DNA of 64,000 nucleotides, taken from contig NZ_FNGV01000002.1 in NCBI RefSeq assembly GCF_900103215.1, positions 310,001-374,000 of the forward strand. Direction: 5' to 3'. Both the position numbers and the translations under genes were made by a program. Shown piece after piece: positions 45,116 through 54,765 of the stretch. How positions within the stretch are numbered: the stretch's first letter is position 1; every line of letters begins with the position of its first letter. The DNA is from Kriegella aquimaris (GTDB lineage: Bacteria > Bacteroidota > Bacteroidia > Flavobacteriales > Flavobacteriaceae). The notes below the pieces were generated by a model, which had not been told where the DNA came from, did no database searches, and saw only the letters and a program-made list of their open reading frames with translations.

Positions 45116-46660
45116 ATGGCAAAACAAGAAGACGATTTCAAAAAGGTGATATCCCATGCTAAGGAATACGGCTACGTATTCCAATCAAGCGAAATTTACG
45201 ATGGCCTAAGCGCCGTTTACGATTATGCACAGAATGGTGCAGAGTTAAAAAAGAATATAAGGGAATACTGGTGGAAGGCGATGGTACAGTTAAACGAGAA
45301 TATCGTTGGTATCGATGCCGCTATTTTTATGCATCCGACTACTTGGAAAGCTTCCGGACACGTTGATGCCTTCAGCGACCCTTTGATCGATAATAAAGAT
45401 TCAAAAAAACGCTATCGCGCTGATGTTTTGGTTGAGGACTATGTGGCGAAAATCGAAGGTAAAATCGAAAAGGAAGTAGATAAGGCCGCCAAACGCTTCG
45501 GAGATTCTTTTGATAAAGCACAGTTTTTAAATACGAACCAGCGGGTAGTGGAGTATCAAGAAAGAGCTACTTCCATTTTAAAACGTTTAGGAAAATCGTT
45601 GGAAAACGAAGATTTGGACGATGTTAAACGTTTAATTGAAGAGTTGGAAATTGCTTGCCCCATGTCGGGTTCAAAAAATTGGACCGATGTGAAACAGTTC
45701 AATTTGATGTTCGGTACCAAATTAGGAGCAACTACCGAAACTGCGATGGATCTCTACCTTCGCCCAGAAACGGCACAAGGAATTTTTGTAAACTTCTTGA
45801 ACGTTCAGAAAACGGGTCGTATGAAAATTCCATTTGGAATTGCACAAACAGGAAAAGCTTTTCGTAATGAAATTGTAGCACGACAGTTTATTTTCCGAAT
45901 GCGGGAATTCGAACAGATGGAAATGCAATTCTTTATTAAGCCCGGTACGCAGCAAGAATGGTACGAGAAATGGAAGGATATGCGTATGAAATGGCATTTG
46001 TCATTAGGGATGGGCGAAGAGAACTATCGCTTTCATGACCACGAGAAATTGGCGCACTATGCCGATGCCGCCGCAGATATCGAATTCCGTTTTCCTTTTG
46101 GTTTTAAAGAACTGGAAGGCATACATTCCCGAACCGATTTTGATTTGAGCGCCCATGAAAAATTCTCGGGCAAGAAATTGCAATATTTCGACAACGATAC
46201 GCGAGAGAGTTATGTGCCTTATGTGATTGAAACTTCTATCGGACTGGATCGCATGTTCTTAGCAGTCTTCTCGAAAGCATTGCAAGAAGAAGAATTAGAA
46301 AACGGAACAACAAGAACGGTACTTCGACTCCCCTCCGTTTTGGCACCTAACAAAGCTGCCGTATTGCCTTTGGTTAAAAAGGATGGGCTGCCCGAAGTGG
46401 CTCGTAAGATTATAGATGATTTGAAATGGGATTTTAACGTCACTTATGATGAAAAAGATGCCGTGGGACGACGCTATCGTCGCCAAGATGCGAATGGCAC
46501 ACCATTTTGCATCACGGTCGATCATCAAACTTTGGAAGACGAAACGGTTACCATTCGCCATCGTGATACGATGGAACAACAGCGGGTGGCTATTTCTGAA
46601 TTAAAAGGCATCATTCACCAAGAAGTGGATATGAAGTCATGGTTGATGAAGATGGCGTAG
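45116..46660 (+). CDS. glyS: glycine--tRNA ligase (dimeric alpha2 type)
   Basis: 514-aa cytoplasmic class II aminoacyl-tRNA synthetase charging tRNA-Gly; normal length for the single-chain enzyme rather than the alpha/beta two-gene type. Motif regions are visible: SSEIYDGLSAVYDYAQNGAE near the N-terminus, LYLRPETAQGIFVNF, GIAQTGKAFRNEI (motif 2), REFEQMEMQFFI, and ETSIGLDRMFLAV (motif 3); the anticodon-binding domain is at about 400-514. A -7 box right before the ATG and a long hairpin terminator after the stop make it a single-gene unit. Confidence 0.97.
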   Translation: MAKQEDDFKKVISHAKEYGYVFQSSEIYDGLSAVYDYAQNGAELKKNIREYWWKAMVQLNENIVGIDAAIFMHPTTWKASGHVDAFSDPLIDNKDSKKRYRADVLVEDYVAKIEGKIEKEVDKAAKRFGDSFDKAQFLNTNQRVVEYQERATSILKRLGKSLENEDLDDVKRLIEELEIACPMSGSKNWTDVKQFNLMFGTKLGATTETAMDLYLRPETAQGIFVNFLNVQKTGRMKIPFGIAQTGKAFRNEIVARQFIFRMREFEQMEMQFFIKPGTQQEWYEKWKDMRMKWHLSLGMGEENYRFHDHEKLAHYADAAADIEFRFPFGFKELEGIHSRTDFDLSAHEKFSGKKLQYFDNDTRESYVPYVIETSIGLDRMFLAVFSKALQEEELENGTTRTVLRLPSVLAPNKAAVLPLVKKDGLPEVARKIIDDLKWDFNVTYDEKDAVGRRYRRQDANGTPFCITVDHQTLEDETVTIRHRDTMEQQRVAISELKGIIHQEVDMKSWLMKMA

Positions 46661-46691
46661 TTGGTCTCTGAAATAATTTAATATTCATATG

Positions 46692-46738
46692 CCCTTTAAT
46701 GAGAAGTAAAAAATACTACTTTTTGTTAAAGGGTTTTT
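46692..46738 (+). terminator. strong terminator after glyS
   Basis: CCCTTTAA (46692-46699) pairs with TTAAAGGG (46726-46733), and the inner AAGTA/TACTT stem joins through wobble pairs to make one stem of about 17 pairs, followed by TTTTT to 46738. Confidence 0.85.
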
Positions 46739-46832
46739 CTATGAGTAAAAAGTGTTTGCTAGGCACCTGTTATCTAAGAAGGTATACATGATTTTAAAAT
46801 AAAAGGCAAGGCTAATAAATAACATTAAAACA

Positions 46833-48902
46833 CTACAGTCGATACCCCAATCGTAAGCTGCCATAAAAATTTCGGGCATCACCGGGATAATAATATCGGG
46901 GCTCACTACCGCCAAAACCTTGGGTGTTGATCAAGACCGAACGGGCGTAGACTTTATCAAAGACATTGTTGACTCCAAAATCGATTCCGACAGTAAATCG
47001 TTCAGAAAGCTTTTTGCTATAGCCCAAGCGGGTGGTGAAAACGGTAAAAGCTTCGCTTTCTAATGTATTGGCGTCGGTCAATGGTATTTCGCTGACATGC
47101 TGATGCACAATATTCCAATAAAAATCGTTGAAGAACTGCGTTTGAAGTCCTGCTGTACGGCGTTGCTTTGGTACACCGGTAAGCGGGTTTCCTGAAAAAT
47201 CATCGTCCCCATCAATAAATTCCATGAATTCATGGTCACTCAGTGTATAGTTGACAAAGGGGGTAATTTGAATTTGTGGGCTGAGCTCCCAGCGGTAGTT
47301 CATCGTAATTTCTAAACCACGATGCCGGGTCTTGCCCGCATTTTTCCCGATAAATTGATCATCGCCAACGCGTTGTGCGACCAGAAGATTTTTAATATCC
47401 ATTTGGTAAAGGGCCAAATTCATATAAAATCGTTTGTCGTGTAAAAACAAGTGCGTACCCAATTCATAGTTCACGCCTGTTTCTTGGGCAATATCTGGGT
47501 TGATAACGCCATCAGGGGTCAAGGTCTCCTCGAGGCTAGGGTTTGAAAATCCTCTACTGATATTGGCATATACCTGCTGGTCGCCCGAAAAACGATAGTT
47601 CAGGTCGAGACTCGGCAGCACGATGGCCTTAAAACTGCGATCCGCACTTTTATTTGCCGTTCCCATATTATAAAGATCTTGAAAATCGTAATCCGTTTTG
47701 TTGATATTGAGGCCTACCTGTGCCGAAAAAGCTTCGGTCAAGTTATAAAGTGCTGTGCCAAAGGCATTCCATTGACTTCGAAACTCTTTGTTCTGGGCAA
47801 ATCGGTCGCCCTGTAGACTGCCCTGGCCATTGTTTTCTTCATATTGGTTATCAAACTCGCTCCAACTGTATTCATCTTTATAGAGTTCGCCCCCAAAAGT
47901 GTATTCCCCTTTGTTAAAATAACCTATAAATCGAGTGCGGAACCCGTAACCGTTGGTGAATTCATCTAGAATTCCGAAAGGCCTAGGTTCATAATGGTCG
48001 AGATAGGTATAGAAAATACTGGTCGAATTTTTAAGTTTTTCGCTGAAGTCATTGGTGTAATTCAAGCCAATAAGTGAATACTTGTTGGCTTCGTAGCCTT
48101 TGGCCGACCTCCAGGTGAAAGCCGCCTGTTTTGGGTTTTCGGCAAATGCTGTTGCACCTAAAGAACTTGGTATCTGTGCCGTATACTCTATATGGTTGAC
48201 CAGTAAGCTTAGGCTATTCTTCTCGTTGATTTGGTAGGCCGCATTCAAAAGTAGACCATCTCTTTCAAAGTTGCTGTTTTCTCGATATCCGTCGGTCTCC
48301 ATATGCCCATATTGCAGTCCCAATCGTAACTTCCCATCGTAGTGATTAAATGACAAGTTGTTTTTAAGGAGCCCAAATGAGCCAACGGTTAAATTATTTG
48401 AAATATTTGTGGATCGACCGATAGCCTCCTTGGGATTCAAAATAATGGCGCCCCCAAGATTGGCCCCAAAGGCACTGCCTTTGGGGCCTTTGATTACCTC
48501 TACCTGACTTAGGTTTTCCAAGTCATAGGCTTCAATAGTAGAAAATCCAGAGCCATTGGTGACAGGAATATCATTATAGTACAACCGAAGTTTATCGGTG
48601 CCGAAAAGTGTTCGTGCCCCAATTCCACGAATGGTTATGCGATTCGTGTTCAAAGCTCCAGATAGTATGTAAACACCAGGAACTTGATTAATGGCCGAAA
48701 CTATATCGACAGGACTATAATTCTGAAAAGTTTTTGCACCAATTACCTCGGAGGTGGTAATTCCCGTGGCATTTTTAGTCTTTAAGGCATCCAACAAAAT
48801 AACTTCATCAAGTTGTGTAATGCTGTCGGTTTTAGCAGGATCTTGGGCAAACAATAACGTAAAAGAAAGAAGTAAAAATATAAAAATAAATATGGTTTTC
48901 AT
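46833..48902 (-). CDS. TonB-dependent receptor (siderophore/FecA-like class)
   Basis: 689-aa outer-membrane transporter with signal MKTIFIFIFLLLSFTLLFAQ and no CarboxypepD_reg-like domain. The TonB-box-like segment is near residues 24-40 (ITQLDEVILLDAL), the plug has RITIRGIGAR, YYNDIPVT, VEVIKGPKGSAFGANLGGAI, and the barrel ends GSLRLGYRL. This shorter architecture is typical of iron-siderophore or other metal-chelate receptors rather than SusC-type glycan transporters. No Fur-type site or siderophore gene is visible, so the substrate is unknown. It is divergent from exodeoxyribonuclease III. Confidence 0.92.
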   Translation of the reverse strand: MKTIFIFIFLLLSFTLLFAQDPAKTDSITQLDEVILLDALKTKNATGITTSEVIGAKTFQNYSPVDIVSAINQVPGVYILSGALNTNRITIRGIGARTLFGTDKLRLYYNDIPVTNGSGFSTIEAYDLENLSQVEVIKGPKGSAFGANLGGAIILNPKEAIGRSTNISNNLTVGSFGLLKNNLSFNHYDGKLRLGLQYGHMETDGYRENSNFERDGLLLNAAYQINEKNSLSLLVNHIEYTAQIPSSLGATAFAENPKQAAFTWRSAKGYEANKYSLIGLNYTNDFSEKLKNSTSIFYTYLDHYEPRPFGILDEFTNGYGFRTRFIGYFNKGEYTFGGELYKDEYSWSEFDNQYEENNGQGSLQGDRFAQNKEFRSQWNAFGTALYNLTEAFSAQVGLNINKTDYDFQDLYNMGTANKSADRSFKAIVLPSLDLNYRFSGDQQVYANISRGFSNPSLEETLTPDGVINPDIAQETGVNYELGTHLFLHDKRFYMNLALYQMDIKNLLVAQRVGDDQFIGKNAGKTRHRGLEITMNYRWELSPQIQITPFVNYTLSDHEFMEFIDGDDDFSGNPLTGVPKQRRTAGLQTQFFNDFYWNIVHQHVSEIPLTDANTLESEAFTVFTTRLGYSKKLSERFTVGIDFGVNNVFDKVYARSVLINTQGFGGSEPRYYYPGDARNFYGSLRLGYRL

Positions 48903-48919
48903 TGAGAGGGATTAAGCGC

Positions 48920-48927
48920 CAAAAATA
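48920..48927 (-). promoter_or_regulatory. -7 promoter box of the FecA-like receptor
   Basis: On the minus strand the sequence reads TATTTTTG, an exact TANNTTTG match, 17 bases before the receptor ATG. A TTG at the expected -33 distance is not seen. Confidence 0.4.
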
Positions 48928-49107
48928 AAGAACAAAAAGGAATTAAAAGTGAAAAGCCTACAAAAGGGTAGCGCTTTAAAAACAAATGTGATCTTCTTTG
49001 AAAAGGATATTTTACCCATACGACATAATTTTAGAAACACGTTCTGATAGTCCGGTTGGGTTTCAGATGGTCAAAACATTCCTTATTTTCGACCCAAATT
49101 GAAAAGA

Positions 49108-49875
49108 ATGAAAATTGTATCGTACAACGTAAACGGTATTCGTGCCGCTTTAAAGAAGGGTTTTATCGAATGGTTACAAGCCGTAAATCCAGATGTGGTG
49201 TGTCTTCAAGAGATTAAGGCGATGGAAGAACAATTGGACCTGTCTGTTTTTGAGGAGGCAGGTTATGCCCATAATTATTGGTATAGTGCGCAAAAAAAAG
49301 GGTATAGTGGGGTGGCCATACTTTCAAAAAAACAACCTGACCATGTGCAATTTGGAACCGGTATTGATTATATGGATTTTGAAGGAAGAAACCTCAGGGC
49401 CGATTATGGCGATGTTTCGGTCATGAGTATGTACCTGCCCTCGGGTACCAATTTGGCACGATTAGACCTTAAGTTGCAATATATGGCCGATTTTCAAGAG
49501 TATGCCGATTCCCTGAGAAAAACCAACCCCAACCTTGTGGTTTTGGGCGATTATAATATTTGTCACGAGGCCATTGATATTCATGATCCGGTGCGCAATA
49601 AGAATGTTTCCGGGTTTTTGCCGGTTGAGCGTGAATGGATCGGGAATTTTATAAAAAGTGGATTTGTTGATAGTTTCCGGCATTTTAACGAAGAACCGGA
49701 TAATTATACGTGGTGGAGTTATCGCGCCAATGCTCGAAATAATAATAAAGGCTGGCGACTCGATTATGGCATGGTTTCCGATCCTCTGGCTGAGCGATTA
49801 CAGCGTTCCGTAATCTTAGCAGAGGCGAGGCACAGCGATCACTGTCCTATTTTGATTGAGCTGGAAAACAATTGA
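49108..49875 (+). CDS. xth: exodeoxyribonuclease III (AP endonuclease)
   Basis: 255-aa cytoplasmic base-excision repair enzyme that cuts abasic sites and degrades DNA 3'-5'. ATG 49108 (MKIVSYNVNGIRAALKKG) is preferred over an in-frame TTG at 49099, since the family begins at this motif. Metal and catalytic residues are in VVCLQEIKA (Glu), GDYNICHEAID (Asp, Asn) and ARHSDHCPILIEL (Asp-His). Length is typical. It lies divergent to the FecA-like receptor and 71 bases upstream of the aldo/keto reductase. Confidence 0.95.
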   Translation: MKIVSYNVNGIRAALKKGFIEWLQAVNPDVVCLQEIKAMEEQLDLSVFEEAGYAHNYWYSAQKKGYSGVAILSKKQPDHVQFGTGIDYMDFEGRNLRADYGDVSVMSMYLPSGTNLARLDLKLQYMADFQEYADSLRKTNPNLVVLGDYNICHEAIDIHDPVRNKNVSGFLPVEREWIGNFIKSGFVDSFRHFNEEPDNYTWWSYRANARNNNKGWRLDYGMVSDPLAERLQRSVILAEARHSDHCPILIELENN

Positions 49876-49946
49876 TGACACACAATTTATGTTGTTGTCA
49901 ACATAATTATTAAATTTGCCGCTTCTAATCACCTAAGTACCCTCAA

Positions 49947-50987
49947 ATGAACTATACTAACCTACCCCACACTAACCTTGAAGTAAGTAAAATTTGTCTA
50001 GGCACCATGACTTGGGGCAAACAGAACTCCGAAGCCGAAGGCCATGAACAGATGGACTACGCGCTTGAGCAAGGTGTAAATTTTTTCGATACTGCTGAGC
50101 TCTACCCCGTTCCGGCACACCCCGACCGTAAATCAGAGACCGAAAAAATAATCGGTACATGGTTCAAGGCAAAAGGTAATCGAGATAAAGTTATTCTGGC
50201 TAGTAAAATGGCAGGGAAAGCCGATTTTACGAAATTCATTCGCACGGGAGGTTTTACCCGTGATTCGATAATTGATGCCGTAGAAGGCAGCTTAGATAGG
50301 TTACAGACCGACTATCTAGATCTTTATCAATTGCACTGGCCAGATCGGAATACCAATTATTTTGGAAAAAGAGGATACAAACACAGTGGTACCGATCTTT
50401 GGGAAGATAATATTCATCAGGTTTTGGAAACATTACGTGATTTGATTAGGGAAGGTAAAATCAGGCACGTGGGCATCTCGAACGAGACCCCATGGGGCAC
50501 GATGCGGTTTTTGGAAGAAAGCAAAGTACATGCGAGTTTGCCCAGAATTAGGACTATTCAGAACCCGTACAATCTTTTAAACAGACTTTTTGAGGTAGGT
50601 TTGTCAGAGATTTCAATGCGTGAGAAAGTGGGTCTTTTGGCCTATTCGCCTTTAGGTTTTGGCACATTGAGTGGTAAATACCTGGGAGGCATGAAGCCGG
50701 CAACTTCTAGAATAACCTTATTTCCACAATACGATCGATACAGCAGTGAAACAGCCGTAGCGGCCACTGCTAAATACCATAAATTGGCACAGGAAAATAA
50801 TATGTCAATGGCTCAAATGGCTTTGGCCTTTGTTAATTCCCGTCCTTTTTTGACTAGCAATATCATTGGCGCCACCAGTATGCGACAATTGGAAGAAAAT
50901 ATAGCCAGCATCGATATTACCTTGAATGAAGAAGTATTAAAGGGAATAGAGGAAATTCATAACATGATTCCGAATCCCGCACCATAA
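49947..50987 (+). CDS. aldo/keto reductase (Tas-like)
   Basis: 346-aa NADPH-dependent oxidoreductase of the TIM-barrel AKR superfamily, cytoplasmic. Tetrad regions are visible: FFDTAELYPV (Asp, Tyr), VILASKMAG (Lys) and LYQLHWPDRN (His); the C-terminal cofactor region has NIIGATSMRQLEENI. The insertion HPDRKSETEKIIG and overall length match the Tas/YajO-type subgroup. The natural substrate is unknown, likely small carbonyls. It is followed 8 bases later by the 32-aa membrane peptide gene. Confidence 0.92.
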   Translation: MNYTNLPHTNLEVSKICLGTMTWGKQNSEAEGHEQMDYALEQGVNFFDTAELYPVPAHPDRKSETEKIIGTWFKAKGNRDKVILASKMAGKADFTKFIRTGGFTRDSIIDAVEGSLDRLQTDYLDLYQLHWPDRNTNYFGKRGYKHSGTDLWEDNIHQVLETLRDLIREGKIRHVGISNETPWGTMRFLEESKVHASLPRIRTIQNPYNLLNRLFEVGLSEISMREKVGLLAYSPLGFGTLSGKYLGGMKPATSRITLFPQYDRYSSETAVAATAKYHKLAQENNMSMAQMALAFVNSRPFLTSNIIGATSMRQLEENIASIDITLNEEVLKGIEEIHNMIPNPAP

Positions 50988-50995
50988 ACAAAAGT

Positions 50996-51094
50996 ATGAT
51001 TTTCTTAAAAGTAGGTTTAGGACAAGTTATTTTGATTGTAGTGGTAATCATCGCTATTTTGGTGATGTCTCGAATTATGAGAGACAGACGTTAA
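50996..51094 (+). CDS. 32-aa single-pass membrane peptide
   Basis: A 33-codon frame (ATG 50996, TAA 51092-51094) encodes MIFLKVGLGQVILIVVVIIA followed by ILVMSRIMRDRR: one strong hydrophobic helix at residues 10-25, then a basic tail, so the C-terminus is probably cytoplasmic. It starts 8 bases after the aldo/keto reductase stop. The start weakly recalls TatA, but the amphipathic helix and acidic motif are missing. The clean helix and positive-inside tail argue for a real gene. Function unknown. Confidence 0.5.
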   Translation: MIFLKVGLGQVILIVVVIIAILVMSRIMRDRR

Positions 51095-51112
51095 GCCAAA
51101 AATTTAAGGTTT

Positions 51113-52477
51113 CTAACCGAACAATCTGCTTACCACATCTTCAATTTTGGCTACCAGCTGAATTTCGATTTTAGTATTTTTTAATCCGATTTTATTCCGT
51201 TTGGAAACATAAATGGTTGTAAAGCCAAGCTTTTCGGCTTCTAAAATACGTTGTTCCACGCGCTGTACGGGTCGTATTTCTCCAGCAAGACCAATTTCCG
51301 CGGCAAAACAAACTCCCTTTTCAATAGCGATATCAGAATTACTTGAGAGTATGGCCGCGATCACCGCAAGATCGATGGCCGGGTCATCGACCGTTATGCC
51401 ACCTGTAATGTTCAGGAAAACATCTTTTGCGCCTAGTTTGAAACCTGCCCGTTTTTCTAAAACGGCCAAAAGCATATTCAGTCGCTTTGCATTGTAACCT
51501 GTGGTCGAGCGTTGAGGGGTGCCGTAAACGGCGGTGCTGACCAAAGCTTGTATTTCGATCATCAGGGGCCGCATACCTTCGATGGTGGAAGCAATAGCGG
51601 TACCACTCAATCCTTCATCATTTTTTGAAATCAGAATTTCTGACGGATTGTTAACCTCGCGTAGTCCACTGCCCTGCATTTCATAAATACCGAGTTCGGC
51701 AGTAGAACCAAAACGGTTTTTAAGGGAACGGAGAATGCGATAGACATAATTTCGATCACCTTCAAATTGTAGTACGGTGTCGACCATATGTTCCAAAATT
51801 TTAGGGCCTGCAATGCTGCCGTCTTTGGTGATATGGCCTATTAAAACTACGGGAGTATTTGTTTCTTTGGCGAATTTGATCAGTTCGGCCGTACACTCGC
51901 GAATTTGGGAAATACTACCTGCGGCAGATTCGATATAATCGGAATGCAGTGTCTGTATTGAATCAATAACCACGATATCGGGTTCTGTGGCCTCTATCTG
52001 CTGAAAAATATTCTGGGTCTTTGTTTCGGTCAGTATAAAGCAAGTATCACTATCGGGGTGTATGCGGTCGGCCCGCATTTTAATCTGTTTTTGACTTTCC
52101 TCCCCAGACACATATAATGTTTTGTAGGGTAGTTTTAGCGCTATTTGAAGTAAAAGTGTACTCTTGCCCACGCCAGGCTCACCACCCAATAGTACCAATG
52201 ATCCGGGCACCAGACCACCACCTAAGACCCGATTGAATTCTAGATCGTGCACATTCAACCGCAATTCGGTTTCAGTGCTGATTTCATTTACGCGTAAGGG
52301 CTTGGCTATTTTTTTAGAAGTCGGGCCAGCAGTGATTTTCCATCCTTTTTTTTCTTCTTTTTGAACGACCTCCTCAACGACGGAATTCCATTCTTTGCAG
52401 GCACTACATTGCCCTACCCATTTAGCGTACTGTGTACCACAGTTTTGACAGAAAAATGCTGTTTTTGTCTTGGCCAT
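51113..52477 (-). CDS. radA: DNA repair protein RadA
   Basis: 454-aa cytoplasmic RecA-like ATPase that helps branch migration in recombination repair. The N-terminal C4 zinc finger is visible (FFCQNCGTQYAKWVGQCSAC), the Walker A motif is GGEPGVGKSTLLL at about residues 98-110, Walker B lies in DIVVIDSIQTL, the RadA-specific KNRFG motif is in RSLKNRFGSTAE, and the C-terminal Lon-protease-like domain is at about 270-454. Length is standard. It converges with the short membrane peptide gene across 18 bases. Confidence 0.97.
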   Translation of the reverse strand: MAKTKTAFFCQNCGTQYAKWVGQCSACKEWNSVVEEVVQKEEKKGWKITAGPTSKKIAKPLRVNEISTETELRLNVHDLEFNRVLGGGLVPGSLVLLGGEPGVGKSTLLLQIALKLPYKTLYVSGEESQKQIKMRADRIHPDSDTCFILTETKTQNIFQQIEATEPDIVVIDSIQTLHSDYIESAAGSISQIRECTAELIKFAKETNTPVVLIGHITKDGSIAGPKILEHMVDTVLQFEGDRNYVYRILRSLKNRFGSTAELGIYEMQGSGLREVNNPSEILISKNDEGLSGTAIASTIEGMRPLMIEIQALVSTAVYGTPQRSTTGYNAKRLNMLLAVLEKRAGFKLGAKDVFLNITGGITVDDPAIDLAVIAAILSSNSDIAIEKGVCFAAEIGLAGEIRPVQRVEQRILEAEKLGFTTIYVSKRNKIGLKNTKIEIQLVAKIEDVVSRLFG

Positions 52478-52543
52478 TATTTGAATTGAAGTTAGGGACT
52501 AAGATATTGTGGTTGTTGGTAAAAACCAAAGGAAGCCATGGCT

Positions 52544-52945
52544 TTAGCTATAACTTTGAGATAGTTGGGTCAGTACCTCAATAGCTTTTTTCGCATCTTT
52601 TTTGGCCACAAAGATATGGTCGTGATAATATCCCGCAATAACATTGCAACTAATATTGTTTTTTGCCAATTCGGAGGAGAATAAGGCCGTGAGGCCGACT
52701 CCGTCCAAAGAAGAATGAATCTTGAGTGTTATCCAGGAGGCTACATAGTCATAGTGGAGATTTAAAGTGTCTGCCCTTTTCCTATCGATAACAATCGTGG
52801 TACCTTCTTTTTCCTTAAACTCGCAGATGGTATCTTTTCGGTCAATTTCGCTTAAGGTTTTGACGGAAGCGAAGATGTATTCTCCCGGGTTCAATTCGGG
52901 TGTCATCCCCTGTATTAATTTCGATAGGTTTGTTTCTCCTGCCAT
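52544..52945 (-). CDS. ACT domain-containing protein
   Basis: 133-aa cytoplasmic protein consisting of two ACT-type modules: residues about 5-60 ([35 protein letters not shown]) and about 65-130 ([38 protein letters not shown]). This matches small stand-alone ACT proteins of the DUF2241/CASTOR-like group, which bind amino acids or related ligands and have no catalytic motif. No enzyme it could regulate is adjacent. Monocistronic. Confidence 0.88.
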   Translation of the reverse strand: MAGETNLSKLIQGMTPELNPGEYIFASVKTLSEIDRKDTICEFKEKEGTTIVIDRKRADTLNLHYDYVASWITLKIHSSLDGVGLTALFSSELAKNNISCNVIAGYYHDHIFVAKKDAKKAIEVLTQLSQSYS

Positions 52946-53052
52946 TTTTATTATAAAGAATTTCGGACTTATTTATGTAAAAATAAGATTTATTGGATGT
53001 ATCAAGGACAGAAAATAACGGGGAACACCGATTCTGCCAGCTAGTTATTACA

Positions 53053-54105
53053 TTACTTTATTATTTCGGTTTTTGGAAAATATTTTTTTCTCAACCAAAA
53101 TGAGACGCGAACGAGTAAAATGAGGGCAGGCACTTCAACCAAAGGCCCGATTACCCCCGCAAAGGCCTGTCCTGAATTTAAACCAAAAACAGCTATGGCT
53201 ACGGCAATGGCCAGCTCAAAGTTGTTGCCTGCAGCGGTGAATGCCACGGAGGCTGTTTTGTCGTATTCTGTGCCCATTGCTTTTGTAACAAAAAAACCGA
53301 TAATAAACATTAGGGCAAAGTATATAAGTAATGGAACGGCGATAATCAAAACATCCATTGGTATTTTAACAATCAATTCACCTTTAAGTGAAAACATGAT
53401 TACAATGGTAAACAACAGGGCTATCAAGGTCATCGGTGAAATCGTCGGAATAAATTTTTCGGTATACCATTTTTCACCCTTTAAGCGAACTAAAATCAAG
53501 CGGCTTAGGATGCCCAACAGAAAGGGGATGCCCAAATATATGGCAACGCTTTCGGCAATGGTTCCGATTGAAATATCGACAATGGCACCTTCGAATCCGA
53601 AATAGGGAGGAAGTACGGTTATAAATATCCATGCGTAAAAACTATAGGCAAAAACCTGAAATATGCTGTTCAAGGCGACCAGACCTGCTCCATATTCGCT
53701 GCTTCCTTCGGCCAAATCGTTCCAGACCAAAACCATGGCTATGCACCTGGCCAAGCCTATCAGAATCAATCCGACCATATATTCAGGATAATCCCTTAAA
53801 AAAGTTATGGCCAAAAGGAACATCAAAACTGGGCCGATCACCCAATTGAGCAATAATGAAATTGAAAGGATTTTCGTGTTACGGAACACTTTGGGCAATA
53901 GTGCATAATTCACTTTGGCCAATGGCGGATACATCATTACAATCAAACCAATAGCGATGGGGATGTTTGTGGCACCGCTACTTGCCGAATCGATTAGGGT
54001 AGGAAAAGTCGGAAAGAAATATCCAATACCAACCCCCAAGGCCATCGCAATAAAGATCCATAAGGTGAGGTAGCTATCGAGAAAACTCAATTTTTTTGCA
54101 GCCAT
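53053..54105 (-). CDS. arsB: ACR3 family arsenite efflux transporter
   Basis: 350-aa inner-membrane protein with about ten helices, exporting As(III) using the proton-motive force. Family features are [15 protein letters not shown], the conserved Cys in [16 protein letters not shown] that takes part in arsenite transport, and [18 protein letters not shown]. It is the last gene of the arsenic operon, starting 2 bases after arsC. The ACR3 name (arsB or acr3) differs between databases; it is not the ArsB protein of E. coli. Confidence 0.95.
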   Translation of the reverse strand: MAAKKLSFLDSYLTLWIFIAMALGVGIGYFFPTFPTLIDSASSGATNIPIAIGLIVMMYPPLAKVNYALLPKVFRNTKILSISLLLNWVIGPVLMFLLAITFLRDYPEYMVGLILIGLARCIAMVLVWNDLAEGSSEYGAGLVALNSIFQVFAYSFYAWIFITVLPPYFGFEGAIVDISIGTIAESVAIYLGIPFLLGILSRLILVRLKGEKWYTEKFIPTISPMTLIALLFTIVIMFSLKGELIVKIPMDVLIIAVPLLIYFALMFIIGFFVTKAMGTEYDKTASVAFTAAGNNFELAIAVAIAVFGLNSGQAFAGVIGPLVEVPALILLVRVSFWLRKKYFPKTEIIK

Positions 54106-54107
54106 TT

Positions 54108-54755
54108 TTAAAGATTAATTTTTGAGAAAACATAGCAAAGTTCTGTTGCAATCTGCAAACTTCGCTCGTTGTATTTTTCGGACTGTTGTGGTGTGTTATC
54201 GAATACTTTTGGGTCTTCAAAAGTAATCGGAATACGTTTTTCGGCACCGACGATAAATGGACAGCCGCCATCTGCCTGTGAACAGGTCATGATAGCGGCA
54301 AAGCCTGACTTCGGATTAAATTCATCGTCCAGTTTTTTGGAAAAACCAATAACGGGGTGTTCGTTAGCTCCATATTTTATAGTGTATACCGGGTTTTTTC
54401 CTTCAGAAATGGTCTGGACCTGAAAACCCGTTTTGCGCAAGGTTTCGGCTACCATGGGGAATAATGCGGTTGATTCCGTTCCACCTGAATAACAAAACAC
54501 ATTTTGAATATTGAAATAAGCCGCCAACGTTTGCGCCCATACTTGTGATAAATGGCTTCTGCGCGAATTATGGGTGCAAATAAAATTGATTCGTATTTCT
54601 TGTTTGGTGTCTACTTTATCCTGAATGAAACCAATTAAAGGTTGCAAGGTTTCTTTTCGTTCTTCTGAAATTGTATCGACTTTCAACTTAGGTATCAAGT
54701 TGGCAATTTCATCGAACAATACTTTTTCTGCTATCATAGATTTCATTGGTCTCAA
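54108..54755 (-). CDS. arsC: arsenate reductase (low-molecular-weight phosphatase type)
   Basis: 215-aa cytoplasmic enzyme reducing arsenate to arsenite. The CX5R active-site loop is C60-THNSR-R66 ([14 protein letters not shown]), and a second Cys pair ([12 protein letters not shown]) may resolve the disulfide. A 55-residue helical N-terminal extension precedes the phosphatase fold. The start is uncertain among Met1, Met4 and Met7 (54755, 54746, 54737). Gaps are 10 bases to the DUF6428 gene and 2 bases to the transporter, so translation is tightly coupled. The product is exported by the next gene's ACR3 protein. Confidence 0.9.
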   Translation of the reverse strand: MRPMKSMIAEKVLFDEIANLIPKLKVDTISEERKETLQPLIGFIQDKVDTKQEIRINFICTHNSRRSHLSQVWAQTLAAYFNIQNVFCYSGGTESTALFPMVAETLRKTGFQVQTISEGKNPVYTIKYGANEHPVIGFSKKLDDEFNPKSGFAAIMTCSQADGGCPFIVGAEKRIPITFEDPKVFDNTPQQSEKYNERSLQIATELCYVFSKINL

Positions 54756-54765
54756 TTCTTAAAGA

